This document shows, piece by piece, positions 46,067-59,519 of a DNA stretch of 64,000 bases (position 1 is its first letter; each line of letters begins with the position of its first letter). Both the position numbers and the translations under genes were made by a program. A model generated the notes under the pieces. The model saw only the letters and a list, made by a program, of their open reading frames with translations, did no database searches and was not told where the DNA came from. Origin of the DNA: Lamellibrachia columna (lineage: Eukaryota; Annelida; Polychaeta; Sabellida; Siboglinidae); the NCBI GenBank assembly GCA_963662155.1, contig OY759262.1, positions 57,764,207-57,828,206 of the forward strand, given 5' to 3'.

Positions 46067-46273
46067 TTGTTTATGACCAACATTAAATTTTTTAATTCTC
46101 TCCCTGAAACAGTCGTACAGGCAAAATCCATAAATACTTTTAAAAACCGCCTGAACCTATTATTTACCAATCGGGCAATTCTATATAATTTTGAAGCACA
46201 TTTAAAAATTGGAACCGGCATTCTGAAACTATTAATTGATGACGATGAAGACCTGATCAATGAGGAGTCATAA
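46067..46273 (+). pseudogene. C-terminal LINE fragment
   Basis: Reads FFNSLPETVVQAKSINTFKN, RLNLLF. This matches the W/F-NSLP-(x)-VV-(x)-A-S-(x)-FK pattern at the extreme C-terminus of many LINE reverse transcriptases. The rest of the element is absent. Confidence 0.65.
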
Positions 46274-47188
46274 GAATCCTGCGATCAGAACCATCATATG
46301 GTATCTTAAGGTATTTACAAAAACTGCCCCGTGCATTAAAACTTTGCAAGTACATGCATTATGACCTTGGATATCGTTTTAATCACCATAAGCAATGAAG
46401 TAAAGTTTGTAGTTGGTAGTTAATACTAACTGGATAACACTTGAGTCTTTACATTGACATAGTTCCAATGTCCACTATGTCCTTTACTTGTCTGCATCTT
46501 TGGGTTCTACTACAGTAATAACTGTAGTAAAGCTTTTTTAATCTTTTAAACACCTTCATTTATTCATCGTAATTGATAGATATGAGAAAAAATGTGGCTT
46601 GGTTTGTGTTTATATTAATAAATAAGTGTTGGTTCTTTAAAAATTGGAATCTGTCCTTCTCTTAGATATAGTCAAGCTTTTTAACACAAGGATATTAAAT
46701 TATATAGCGTTTTTTTTTTTTTTTAAAGAGTCAGAAACATTAGGTAGAGTTGCTACACAACACAAAATTTTCCATAAATCAGGTGGCACATTAAATGGAA
46801 TAATGATTTTTTTATACAGTGAAATTTATATTTATTATTTGTTTACACCTGAATGTACATGACGATAGTGGACATTGTAGATAAACTGTAAATATATATA
46901 GAATTGCCTGATTGGACCAGGACTCCACATCACTTTGAAAACATCTGAAACTATAGATATCTTCCGAGATATTTATTCCAAATTGCATTTCCACTATAAA
47001 TCTTTGGTTGTCCCTTGTTCTGATAATGACTTTTGCGCATCCCAGTTCACGATTATGCTTAATGATTCTGTTTTGTTGCGCCTCTGAGCTCAGGTTCCTG
47101 AGGATATAGACGCCATAGAAGTTAATTATTATTATTATTAAAGGAAATACATTTTTTGCTCAATGACTGAAAAAGAATTTACAGAAAA

Positions 47189-47330
47189 ATGAAGGCTTCA
47201 CTCGAATACTTGCGATTGCTGAAAGCGACAAAATGTTGTGGAAAATGGATCTCCAGTTGGAGATATTGTACGCTAGCTTCATTACATCCAAACAACGATG
47301 GACATGTTTGCAACACACATGTTCCAGCAG
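47189..47330 (+). CDS. Dioxygenase coding exon 1 (start, presequence)
   Basis: Acceptor tttacag|AAAA then ATG at 47189; donor CCAGCAG|gtgagc. Encodes MKASLEYLRLLKATKCCGKW and on through SLHPNNDGHVCNTHVPA, ending one nucleotide into a codon. Six basic and one acidic residue in the first 34 suggest mitochondrial import. Another frame of the same exon is also open (starts KNEGFTRILAIAESDK), but it leads to an early stop downstream. Confidence 0.6.
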
Positions 47331-50300
47331 GTGAGCTAATAGGCTACCAAATGTTTCTGAATTTGCAGTGTTGGGGAAGGTTTGGTGGTTTTTGTTCAAA
47401 AATAAATTATTCTAGAGCAAAAACCATTCAACCGTCCCAAATATTATTAATATATCAGTTGATTGAGTCAGTAACTGGAGCATTTCTCATCTCATGTTGA
47501 TCATATGTTAGATAATGCATAGTTGTATGGCTTATATTTTATGGAATATTTATACAAATATATTAAGGTCATTATTTTGGATGCCAGTTGGCTTTGAAAC
47601 ATTGATGTACAATCAGTTCCTGGCACCTAATGGTAATTTTTTATTAGGTTATTACACCTCTTTGATTTGTCCCAAAGACTTTTTTGACACCGTTACCAAC
47701 AAGCATGTAACAACTCACAAAATGCAACATATTCATTATATGGTGCAACTGTTTGCTTGACATCACAGCGATGTGACAAAAATAATGTTTGCTAGCTGAC
47801 AGATGTAGTTTCCAAAATAATCAGCTAAGAAACAAATTTGTTCACCATATGCTTATTGAAATTCAACACCATTACCAACAATTAGAATATAAGTTCCTTT
47901 GTTGGTAAAAATCGAAAATATGTGACATTAAATGAATATGTAACAAAAAGGAAAATATGATGAAAAACTACATGTTTTTCAGAAAGAAGAATTTTTCTGA
48001 AAAGTCTTTCACATAAAATATTTTGTGATTCATGCAATGATATTGATACATCCAATATATTTCCCCTTAGTTCAAATGTTTGTCTTCCAAATGGTACCCT
48101 ATTTACATAGATAAACCCCCCAAAATTAAGGTAAGGTTATTGTTATTAAGCCATTTAATGCACTTTGTGCAACATCTCTTAACAATGGTATTGAAAAACT
48201 GTGTCAGCAGAGCATATTTGTTGAAATGTCGTTTTTAGCAAAAAGTTATTAATATTCAGCATTACCATTTACTGTACACAAATCAGAACACACTAGACAT
48301 GTGCTGATCAACTTTTTGTATAGAAATCAGACACACTTATTTTTGGTTTGGTTTCGAAGCCCGATTGATGGTCTAAAAATATGTGGTGTAATTAAGTCTT
48401 GATTTTCAACTTTTCAATTAGACCTACAAATACAGCATTTTACCTGCAATAAGTTACATTAACGTAATTGGACCAAGCCTGGGTAATAAAGCTAATTTGT
48501 TGGAAGTTGAGGGGTATTTCTGTCTTTGTGCCAGTAGTTGAATCCATATATTTGTTCAGATACAATGCATCTGTAGTGGTACAGCCATTGTTTTTGATTG
48601 ATTTCAACATAATGTTATCAATGTTAAAAATAGAAAAATGTGAAAATCACATTAACCATCCAAACTGACACAACTAGCTGCATATCCTTAACTATGAATC
48701 CAAGCAATAATAATAAAACATTATAATGGAGTTCAAAAATCTACTTGATTAATTGGGAATTAATTTTCCTAAGAACCAGAGTCATCATCAAATCTCTCAT
48801 TTACTGAGTGTTGACCAAATGTAGTTGAAAACAATGAAGGTTTTGAGGCGTTACCTTAATGTACAAAGTCTGATAATTTTTATCGAAAAATTATTTTATA
48901 TAGTACCCCTAGAATACCATAAACTGCATTTATTATAGCCAAACTACATCTGTTTAACTGCCAAAGAAATGAATGAAGCATTTAATTGAGGACGGACCTT
49001 TAATTACAAGTGAAAATGACTGGAAATTAAGTCTCAGTAATTGACACTAAAATGTGACTGAGAAAGATCACTCCCTGTCAACACAGACTAAACACAACAT
49101 AGAGGGGGTTGTGGGCTGACCAGTGGCCAGTGGACCAGTGGTATATGGCCACTACACAAAGACATCTGTTCCACATGAACAGTTCAACTATTCCATTTGT
49201 TTGTTGTTGTTCAGTTTCTAATGGTCGATGCTGAAGACATTTGGTGGAGAAGAAGCAGTCGGAAGTACACGAGACCCAAGCAGTGGGCCTGACAGAACCA
49301 GCTCACACTGATGCTTAACTTGACTTATGTAGCAATTACTCACAGTCCCCTCACTGACAGCTGTGGTAGATCTTGCCCTGACAGCACAGAGAACACAATA
49401 AAAGTGACAGCAGCAAGTTGGAATAGTACAAAGGTGGCCCCCCAAAACACTGGGGGGAGTCCATGCCACAACACCCCCTGAACACGCCCCCTTTATTTAT
49501 GTTGTTGCTGGTCCACTGCACCTTCTTAAAACCCTGTGATGTGCAACTTCTGAAAAATTAAACTGCTTCTATAAATCTCTTTAGAGGCAGACACTGTGGT
49601 TTATTTACTGTTGTCATTTGAAATGGTTGACATATTTTGCATCTGTAGCCGCCTTGAAGTCACAAGTTGTTCCGTTTAGCCTGAAAAAAAAACATGGGGG
49701 TTTATGAAGGACAAATCTTGCGTGTAAATTGCAAGCCTCAGATTGTTTTAATTCTAATTGTTATCACGGTTTTATCTCTCCTCAGCCAGATGCTGGCAGA
49801 GCATCCCTAGATGGTTGCTTGGATTTCAAGAACAGATGTTAAAAACTGTGATCCATATAATGCTTGGCATGACATGTTTGCAAGCATTTTATGGACATTT
49901 TTTACTGTTCTGGCTGTTGTAACCAACGATAACAATAACGGTACCAATGGTAATATAACAAGCAACATACTGAAAGTTGTGGATGATGCAAAAGTGTTTA
50001 GAAGGGTTAACACTGATGGTGATAAACAACATTTACAAAGTGCTCTAGACAAATTAGTTAAATGGTCTGAGAAATGGCAGATGTTATTAAATTTTGGGAA
50101 ATGTAAGTGCCTACATACAGGACACAGGAACTTGGATATAAACTATCAAATGGGAGATTCTGTTCTAGGTACTACTGTAAAAAGAAAAGGACTTCGGGGT
50201 AACAATAAGTGCTGATATGAAAGTTTCAGAGCAGTGTGGTATCGCAGCTTCAAAGGGTATTAAAAAAAGCTAATTATACCTCTATTATTATTATTATTAT

Positions 50301-53300
50301 TATCATCTTTATTCGGACTCAAGATCCACAAACATGTTCATATTAAACAAATTGTAAGTTAGAAATAGCAGCTAGAAAACAAATTATATTGTGCTGAGAT
50401 ATGAAATCGCAGCATTACATTCTTCCTTATTGAAATATATAAAGCAATAGTTAGGCCTCACTTAGAAAACTGTATACAAGCTAGGAGACCATATTGTAAG
50501 AAGGATATAGATACTCTTGAAAGAATACAGAGGAGAGCAACTAAAATGATTCCAGAACTGAGAGATCTTAGTTATGAAGAATGACTGAAAGAATGTGGTT
50601 TAACAACCCTAGAGACAAGGCGGTTAAGTCTTAACCGCCTTGTCTCTAACCGTTAAGAGGAGATCAAATTGAAGTTTTTAAGATATTGAATGGGTATGAG
50701 AATATTGATAGAAATATTTTTTTTCTCATTCAAGAAAGATAATAGAACTAGAGGACATGAGGTAACATTAGTAAAGGATCAGTGTAGATTAGATATCAGG
50801 AAGTACTCATTCTCACAGAGGACAATCAGTGAATGGAACAAATTATCTACATATTGTGTAACTGCTAGCATAGTGAATATGTTTAAAAACAAGGTTGACA
50901 CATATCTCCGGAGGGCTGATTACACATGGATTAAAAATGTTGGGACTCAATAAGCCAATGGCTTCCTTGTCCACCTGCCATCTGGGCCTTTGCCTTGGAT
51001 GGCAATCTTGTTAAATCTTGTTAAATATAACTGTTAATGGGGAGATGCAGAGAAAGGTAATATAACTTCAGTTTGGGATCTTTTTATAGTGTCAACATAA
51101 ATCAAAAACATGCTAGTTCTAGTCATGCATAAAATAGTGTATACATTTTTAAATGCTAGTGTGTAATGGGGAAACCTAATGATTTAGTGTAAAAAACTGT
51201 ATAAATAACAACTTGATTCATAGAAATTATGTATGTAGTTGTCAGGTTTTGTTGATTTGGTGATTGAATGTAGGAGGAACCCCCACACCTGCAAATCTTC
51301 AGCCAAAATGTTTCAATCCTTTCAGAAAAACATTAAATTTTTTTAACAAACTTACAACTTTTAAAATGTTATCAAATACCCCATGAAGAAATGTCTTGGC
51401 ATGTAAATATTGTATGGGCAAATCACTTTCCAACAAAGTTACAAAACACTTTTTTATTATAGAACATTTTTAAATGTGTAGACATTTCTACCAACACATG
51501 ATGTAATTGTTAATTGAATTAAAAATTAATTGTTAATTTAACTTAATTGAAGAATTTGGGAGGTTCATTTAATTTAATTTAATTGACCTGAGAAATGTAT
51601 GTTAAGTTAATTTAATTTGAGAATTTCTGAGTTAATTGTAATTTAATTAATTAAAATTAATTCAAGTTAATTGACCCATGCCTGGTTTACACTTCAATTC
51701 AAAAGTTGTTAGTTTGCTTTCATTTGTTTTCTATGGTGGAAAACTCATTCAATTACCCAGTATGTCTCCATTATCTCATTTGTTTTCTATGGTGGAACAC
51801 TCATTCAATTACCCAGTATGTCTCCATTATCTCACTTGGTTTGGAGCACATGAACTTTATGTGTTCACAACAGATTAGACATTTACCCCCTGGGGTCGGT
51901 ATTTTATTTACCCTGCATGGACACTGTGTTTTATTGACTGCAGTAAAGGCTGTCTGTCTACTAAATGATGATATGCTCATTGAAAGCTTACATGAAATGC
52001 CTATGAGGCCATCTAAAATGAACCCCGCCCCTTTTCCCACCCATTATGCCCCAGTGTTACACAATCTTTGAGTGATCTTTATTGTAAAGAATATATGTGT
52101 AACCTTTTGATTAAATTTAGTAATCATCATATTAAAACACTTTTAATGACAGCCCAAAATGAGAATAAGTAATGTTTTTATTTCAACAACTTTTCATATA
52201 TACTACAAGCATAGCTATAATGGTAATGAAACAATTAATAGAAAAGCAAGGCATTTTTGGCACCCTATCCTAAGTCAACACCACATTGTAACAGTATTAC
52301 ATGCACATTAACACTACATTGTAACAATATTACATGCACATTCATTGGCATTCTCAGTCAAAGTTTCTCAGCTGAAGGCATCCCAAATGTCCCCCTTTTG
52401 ACTGAGGCCCCCTAGCTTTGTGTTTCACACATTCTAAAATAATGTATTGTGTGGCGGACCCCCTGGAACTACATGTTGCCCCCCTCAATGTTCCACGTCC
52501 CCAATTTGGGCACCCCTGTTTTAAGGACAATAAAAATTTCATCGCTAACATGAATTGTTGTTTTTGGCTTACTGATGAGTAAAATGTTCAATAATATCGC
52601 ATTATGGCAGCATCCTTTCTAACTGTTCTTCAACATCGGAAAGTTGTTAACCAGCAGCATGTGTGCACTCACGGAAACATAGTTTTATAATGTAGATAAT
52701 ACAATATTTAGTCATTAGACATTGTAATGACTTTTAATGTGTAACTTTGTGCTAGTATTCCTCATTAGACATTGTAATAACTGTTGTAATGTGTAACTTT
52801 GTTTTAGTAGTCCTAGCAATCCTCACGAGACATTGTAATAACTGGTGTAATGTGTAACTTTGTTCTAGTAGTCATTCTAGTAATCCTCACTAGACATTGT
52901 AATAACTGTTGTAATGTGTAACTTTGTTCTAGTAATCATTCTAGTAATCCTCATTAGACATTGTAATAACTGTTGTAATGTGTAACTTTGTTAGTAATCA
53001 TTCTAGCATTCCTTTTGTAGCTTTTATTTTATAGACATTGATTTTTAGTTTATTTAAAATATGTTTTAATCTAAAAGGTATATAATTTTAACAAATGCAT
53101 ATATTGTACCTATTGTACTTTTACTCAATCTTATGATTGCAAACATAGATAAATAATTATTATTTAGCACTTGGCTCATCATGAGAGGTATATGTTCACA
53201 GATACTGTCACATTTGGTATAGGTTTGCGCTTGTCCTACATTAATCAATTGTGTCATATAGGACACAATTGTGTCATATAGGACACAAATTCGGATTTGC

Positions 53301-54984
53301 CATTGCCAAGTCGGCATCTTCAATGATATAAACGATTATTTAGGTAAATATACTTTTATAAATGAATTGTTGAAAATGAAAACTATCTGTAGTACTGTTC
53401 ATATGTATGTATCTTTGTATGTGATGCATTCTATTGGATGTGCACTGTGAACTATACACTACCCTACACTTTAGACCAGATACTGTTAACACGTTTAAAG
53501 TGCCTTAAAATGACTTGACATTCTGGTCTCTTGGAATATGAAATATCTGGTGTGATAACTACACTTTTCACGACATGTAAAACAGTGTCAAATTGATAAA
53601 GTATGTAACTTGACCGAGGGCTGTATCGATGAATCACAATACTTTTTTTACGTGCAATACTTGATATATTTTACAAGAATTACCGAAACTTGTATGATAC
53701 ATGCAAACATATTTTCCAAAGATGTATCGTGTTGAAAGTTTACACTATATCTAAAGAAATCCTTGGAAACCGAGTTGAATCTGCCCATTTGTAATGTAGT
53801 CATCGCCAATTGAGTCAAATTCGCTTGCTACTTGTCGAAATCTCACTTGATCTCGGGTTAGAGATGTCACTGGTTTACTTTTAGTTATTAAAATTTCCCT
53901 GAATATTGTATTTTCAGTAAACGTCTACAGCTGTATAATGCGGCACAAATAAATTGTTTCTTTACAACTGCTTATTGTTATTTATCATGATATGTATCAT
54001 ATCATGATGTCCACAAATATCGAGATGTGTATCGTATCGTGGCCAGGGCTGGGTCCAATTACGTAATTGTAATTGTAATTGTAATTGATTACAGCAAAAT
54101 TGTGTAATTGTAATTGTAATTGATTATGGTTTCAAATTTGTGCTGTAATTGTAATTGTTATATTTTGTATAATTGAAAATTTATTTCAATTACAATCAAT
54201 TACAATCAATTACAGTACGTTTCATATCACAAACTACCTGAACAAACTGTCAATAAAATATAATTTAAGTCTCATACAGTTCAGGGTTGTTTGATTTAAA
54301 TCATTTTATTTAAATCATTGATTTAAATCATGATTTAAATCACTCCAAAAAATCATTGATTTATGATTTTTTTTTTACTTCCAATTTTTGTAATTGCTAA
54401 TTTATATGAATTTAGAAAAAATAATTGTTTACAAGCATTGAGATCAACAGGGTTTTGTATGTCTTTTAATACAAAAGCACAAAGTGTGCACACTTGTGTA
54501 GCTGTATTGACACCAGATAGCCTGACAGTCAAATATTTTATGACATTGTGTATGTCTGAGCTATTCCCTTTTTGAATGCAGTGAAGCTACACAAAGTTGT
54601 CTTCCAGAGGAAGTATCTTTTCAAGTCAGAAGCACTGAGTTAAAGTCCACTTAGAGCTTGTGCTAGTTGTTATCAATTCAGTATGTTGACTCAAGTGAGA
54701 CAGTCTGGGCTACCACTGTTTAATACTGTACCAGTTTGCAGTCTGGTTAGAGACCCTTAGAGTACACAGGGCCATGGACAGGTGATAATCCACCCTCTCA
54801 GCAAACAATAATTAGCACTGCTACAGCCACAGACACACAGCATGCTTTCCTTTCCAAGACAAATTATGCAACTACAGGAGGTGAAGCCTTGTGGACATTG
54901 TCTAATGTCTTTATATAAGCAAAAATCATGTACCCTCTGTTAAGACAAGTACCTAGATTGATTTGAAAGAGTTTATAAATACAT

Positions 54985-55037
<53 letters not shown>

Positions 55038-58000
55038 GTCTATATACCAGATTTAAAATATATATTTATATAATAAAAATATGTTTAAACGGCTGTCTTT
55101 TTATTTAGTACAATTCAAAATTCAAGCCACAATTCTTCAACAATTTACAATCATTACCGTTATATTTGTTTATCAATTGTGTACAAAATATTGAAATTCA
55201 GCAAAAGTGCAAAACTATATAATTAACAAATGCTGAATATATTTGGTTCCGCATAATGTAATTGTAATTGTAATTGAAATTGAAACAGTGTAATTGAATT
55301 GAAAAATTATGAGTGTAATTGTAATTGTAATTGAACTAAAAATTGAAATGTAATTGTAATTGTAATTGATATATCGTGGCTTAGTGTATTGTTTCAGCCC
55401 TAGCATGAACGTATTTCTATTAGATGTGACTACGTTACAGAGGACAAAATGAACATATTATTTTAAGTAGATTATGCGTGGTTGGTTTTGTGAATAGTGT
55501 TTTTACTTTCAGCCGCTCCAGAGTTGCTGGTAAGGCAGATCAACACTTTGATACAGACACCGGTGAGTGCTAGTTTACTTGTTTCTAACTACACAGTTTT
55601 GCACTAAAAAGTGCCTGTGACACTATTTTTTTTCACATTCCAAGTAAAAAATCTAAACCTAATTCATGTGCTCATTTTGACGAATTAGATGTGCACCTGT
55701 ACAATGCTCAAGGTCACAACAGATACATGAATAGGGAGTCAAGGAGACAATATTCTGCCTTGTTTTTGTCTTCTAAATTGTATGATAATTCACTATATCA
55801 TTGTGTGAAATCAAATCCATGGTACTTTAAAACCTATACAGGTGTATTAACTTAATTTGAACACAATTTACCAGTCACATGTCCATGAAATTATCAAACT
55901 GTTTTTTTGTTTACAAAAAAATATTTTACTGGCAGTATTGCATAAACAGTATTATATTCAGCTGCAAGTATTAAATAAACAGTGTCAAATTTACAATTGT
56001 CACAAGTCGCTGACCATGTTCATTCATGCATAGCCAGTTTTTTTACGGTTTAACAGAATTACATTTCCAACCGCTATTCATATCGTTCTGCCGTTCTGTC
56101 TTTGCACATTGACCATATTCTGCACCTGAAAGTGCGAGTTCCGGTTTCACTTGTCAATTGTTCGAACACATGGTGCAGTGATTATGCCACGCCAATGCAT
56201 GTGTTGTAGATTTCTGCGAAATATGGAAGAACATATGGCAGGGCACTTGTTTTGTGGAATTGTTTGACACTACCTGTGGCTCATTCTCTTTGGCCAGTCA
56301 GGTATAACGCAATTACCTGCCCTTCTCCACAAGTGCAATCAATTAGAGTATCATTGCTGCCTTTGATGTAGATATAGATCTAGATATAGATCTGGGCTTA
56401 CTTTTTGCCTGTTAACCACATACTACATTATGCAATAGATTTGGTTTGCCTGGAACATCCTTTGAGGACAACAATGCATAGTTAATGTAAAGGTGTGGAT
56501 GTATACACACATTATACACTTGGTTTCCATGGAAACAAACCTAGCAAATGTTATTATTGGGCCACTGTAGATATTTTATTACATTATTTATAATCAACTA
56601 ATAGATGATGATCTGTTGATTAACGATTAACAAATATACTGTTGTTGGTGTTAAAATCCTTTAAATAGTTTAGTCAATTATATGACTTTTGACCTTTATG
56701 ACTACAGAATGTTTATATATGATTATATATAATTGCAGTAGAAACATCTTCAAAGTGATAACTGCCTTGGCATGCTCAAGCCTCTTTGTGGTTATATTTT
56801 ATTCTATTGCTAATTCAGAATAATTATTAGTTAATATTACTATATTGTGATATTACTGATAGCTTAGGTTAATTTGGCATTTAAGTATGTTTGCCTGTTT
56901 GGAGAAGAGTTATGGCCATTGTGATTTTTTAGATGAGATTTTCCCACTGCCAGAAGAACGGGTCTGAAATGAAGGTGAGTCATCTCTATGTCCGTGACTC
57001 TACCATCTCTATGGTAGTGTCATCTCTATGTCCGTGACTCTACCATCTCTATGGTAGAGTCACCTCTATGTCAGTAACTCCCATCTCTATGGTAGTGTCA
57101 CCTCTATGTCCGTGACTCTACCATCTCTATGGTAGAGTCACCTCTATGTCAGTGACTCTACCATCTCTATGGTAGAGTCACCTCTATGTCCGTGACTCTA
57201 CCATCTCTATGGTAGTGTCACCTCTATGTCCGTGACTCTACCATGTCTATGGTAGTGTCACCTCTATGTCAGTGACTCTACCATCTCTATGGTAGGGTCA
57301 CCTCTATGTCAGTGACTCTACCATCTCTATGGTAGGGTCACCTCTATGTCCGTGACTCTACCATATCTATGGTAGTGTCACCTCTATGTCCGTGACTCTA
57401 CCATCTCTATGGTAGGGTCACCTCTACGTCCGTGACTCTACCATCTCTATGGTAGAGTCACCTCTACGTCCGTGACTCTACCATCTCTATGGTAGAGTCA
57501 CCTCTACGTCCGTGACTCTACCATCTCTATGGTAGAGTCACCTCTACGTCCGTGACTCTACCATCTCTATGGTAGTGTCACCTCTACGTCCGTGACTCTA
57601 CCATCTCTATGGTAGAGTCACCTCTACGTCCGTGACTCTACCATCTCTATGGTAGAGTCACCTCTATGTCCGTGACTCTACCATCTCTATGGTAGAGTCA
57701 CCTCTATGTCCGTGACTCTACCATCTCTATGGTAGTGTCACCTCTATGTCCGTGACTCTACCATCTCTATGGTAGAGTCACCTCTATGTCCGTGACTCTA
57801 CCATCTCTATGGTAGAGTCACCTCTATGTCCGTGACTCTACCACCTCTATGGTAGAGTCACCTCTATGTCCGTGACTCTACCACCTCTCTGGTAGAGTCA
57901 CCTCTATGTCCGTGACTCTACCACCTCTATGGTAGGGTCACCTCTATGTCCGTGACTACCACCTCTATGGTAGGGTCACCTCTATGTCCGTGACTCTACC

Positions 58001-59484
58001 ACCTCTATGGTAGTGTCACCTCTATGTCCGTGACTCTACCATCTCTATGGTAGAGTCACCTCTATGTCCGTGACTCTACCACCTCTATGGTAGAGTCACC
58101 TCTATGTCCGTGACTCTACCACCTCTATGGTAGTGTCACCTCTATGTCCGTGACTCTACCACCTCTATGGTAGAGTCACCTCTATGTCCGTGACTCTACC
58201 ACCTCTATGGTAGAGTCACCTCTATGTCCATGGCAGCCTCTGTCAATGTGTTGTGTCCTCACTAACGATGAACAGCTGGTGATAGTGTAACTTGTGATTG
58301 TACCATTCACTGGACGCTAGTGACCATTACACTCAATGTTCACTACCATTAGCAACTCAGGTCCATTGTCTCACCTGGTGATTAATTATTAACTGTTGAA
58401 TCAGTTGATGTGTTATTAAAGTATATCATAATTTAGATGACGACTTGCATTGTTTGGTGATGACTAGCATTTTAGTTGATTGATCTTTAGGGATGGTCTC
58501 AAAATGCAGACGTACAATCTTTTGGGATGGCCTAAAACCGCAGATGTACAATTTGTAATGATGGTCTCAAAACGCAGATGTACAATCTTTAGGGATGGTC
58601 TCAAAACGCAGATTCCATTCATAATCAGCCAATGTCTTTGGCATGTATTTGAAGTCAGGCTCAAGGCCTTATAAACTGTGATCGAAAAAAAAACAATATT
58701 TTAGGCAAAAAATCAATCAGTGTACAACACTAAGCAAACCAGTTACTAACTCCCTTCTCCCAATGAAATAAATTTATGTAGTGTCATACATCAGTGTCTT
58801 GAGATCATCCCTTGACCATATTCAGTTTCCATGGATTGATGCCTGTTTACTGTTCCGCGTAACATTGTTTTCCTCTGGACTGGAGCATTTTATCCTAACA
58901 TCCTTGATTATTAAATTAATAAGCATAGATTTTTTTACCATGAAATTACATTATTTTGGCATGACCTACAACTGTTATATCAGTCTATATATATATATAT
59001 ATATATAAGCTATTAGTATTTTCTTCTGTTTTTTAATTGCATCGTACACTATTATGTGGGCAACTTAAATAGGCATAATTAGACCCTGAAAACGGAATGT
59101 TTTCCTTGCCCATGTTTGCAGACTGGTGCTATGCCAATGACCAGAATTTATGATTCTTTTGTGGTGAGGGTCTCCCCCGATGCAAAGACACTTGAGCTCT
59201 CTGAATGCGGGAAAGATGTCAACATGCGGTCAGCACGACTTCTCACCTTTGATGTATATTAGTTTCACTTGATGGATTTAAACTTTATTTAAAGAATTGT
59301 CACTCTATGAACATGCATTGAAATTATTCAGCAGTGGACATTGGCTATTCACTCTGGCCAAACATTCAACAGTAGACATCCGGTCAGTTAGTCATAACTT
59401 TCAGTTGTAAAATTACAGTGTCTAATCTGCCACCAAGAATGTCAGCAAGAAGCTGCTTATTTTAAAGATACAAAGCCTGATATA

Positions 59485-59519
<35 letters not shown>

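Larger units (their letters stand above)
45376..47188 (+). other. Probable promoter and 5'UTR region of the dioxygenase gene
   Basis: Holds the candidate promoter motifs at 45621-45655, a short Gly/Thr-type low-complexity run (cttggccttgcc) at 45837-45890, a LINE fragment at 46067-46273, poly-T at 46712-46724, and the acceptor of the first coding exon. The 5'UTR exon itself could not be delimited. Confidence 0.5.
49930..51040 (+). mobile_element. 5'-truncated LINE with nested insertion
   Basis: Starts within the reverse transcriptase (VVDDAKVFRRVNTDGDKQHL, then LVKWSEKWQMLLNFGKCKC), shifts frame near 50200 (ISADMKVSEQCGIAASKG), is interrupted at 50278-50436, and resumes at AIVRPHLENC, IDTLERIQRRATKM, then VDTYLRRADYTW. 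The 3' tail (50938-51036) matches the tails at 26.3 and 37.5 kb. An inverted duplication sits at 50610-50648. Not functional. Confidence 0.9.
47331..55512 (+). other. Dioxygenase intron 1
   Basis: 8.2-kb intron. It contains the truncated LINE (49930-51040), a two-copy repeat (51720-51838), AT-rich taatt sequence (51500-51680) ending in the transposon-like tgacccatgcctgg, a 50-64-bp array (52716-53012) and nested hAT-like MITEs (53616-55403). Positions 47500-49900 show no recognisable feature. Confidence 0.6.

Noticed and set aside
49790..49812. Possible terminal exon after ctctcctcag (SQMLAEHP, stop)
   Set aside because: It fits the phase of the rejected alternative frame only, is very short, and lies beside a LINE fragment.
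47185..56968. Alternative frame through the same three exons (KNEGFTRILAIAESDK..., RSRVAGKADQHFDTDT, DEIFPLPEERV, stop)
   Set aside because: Phases also agree and it would give a separate gene ending at 56968. However, it resembles no known family, has no clear start, and the other frame gives a start codon, a presequence and continuity with a recognisable enzyme.
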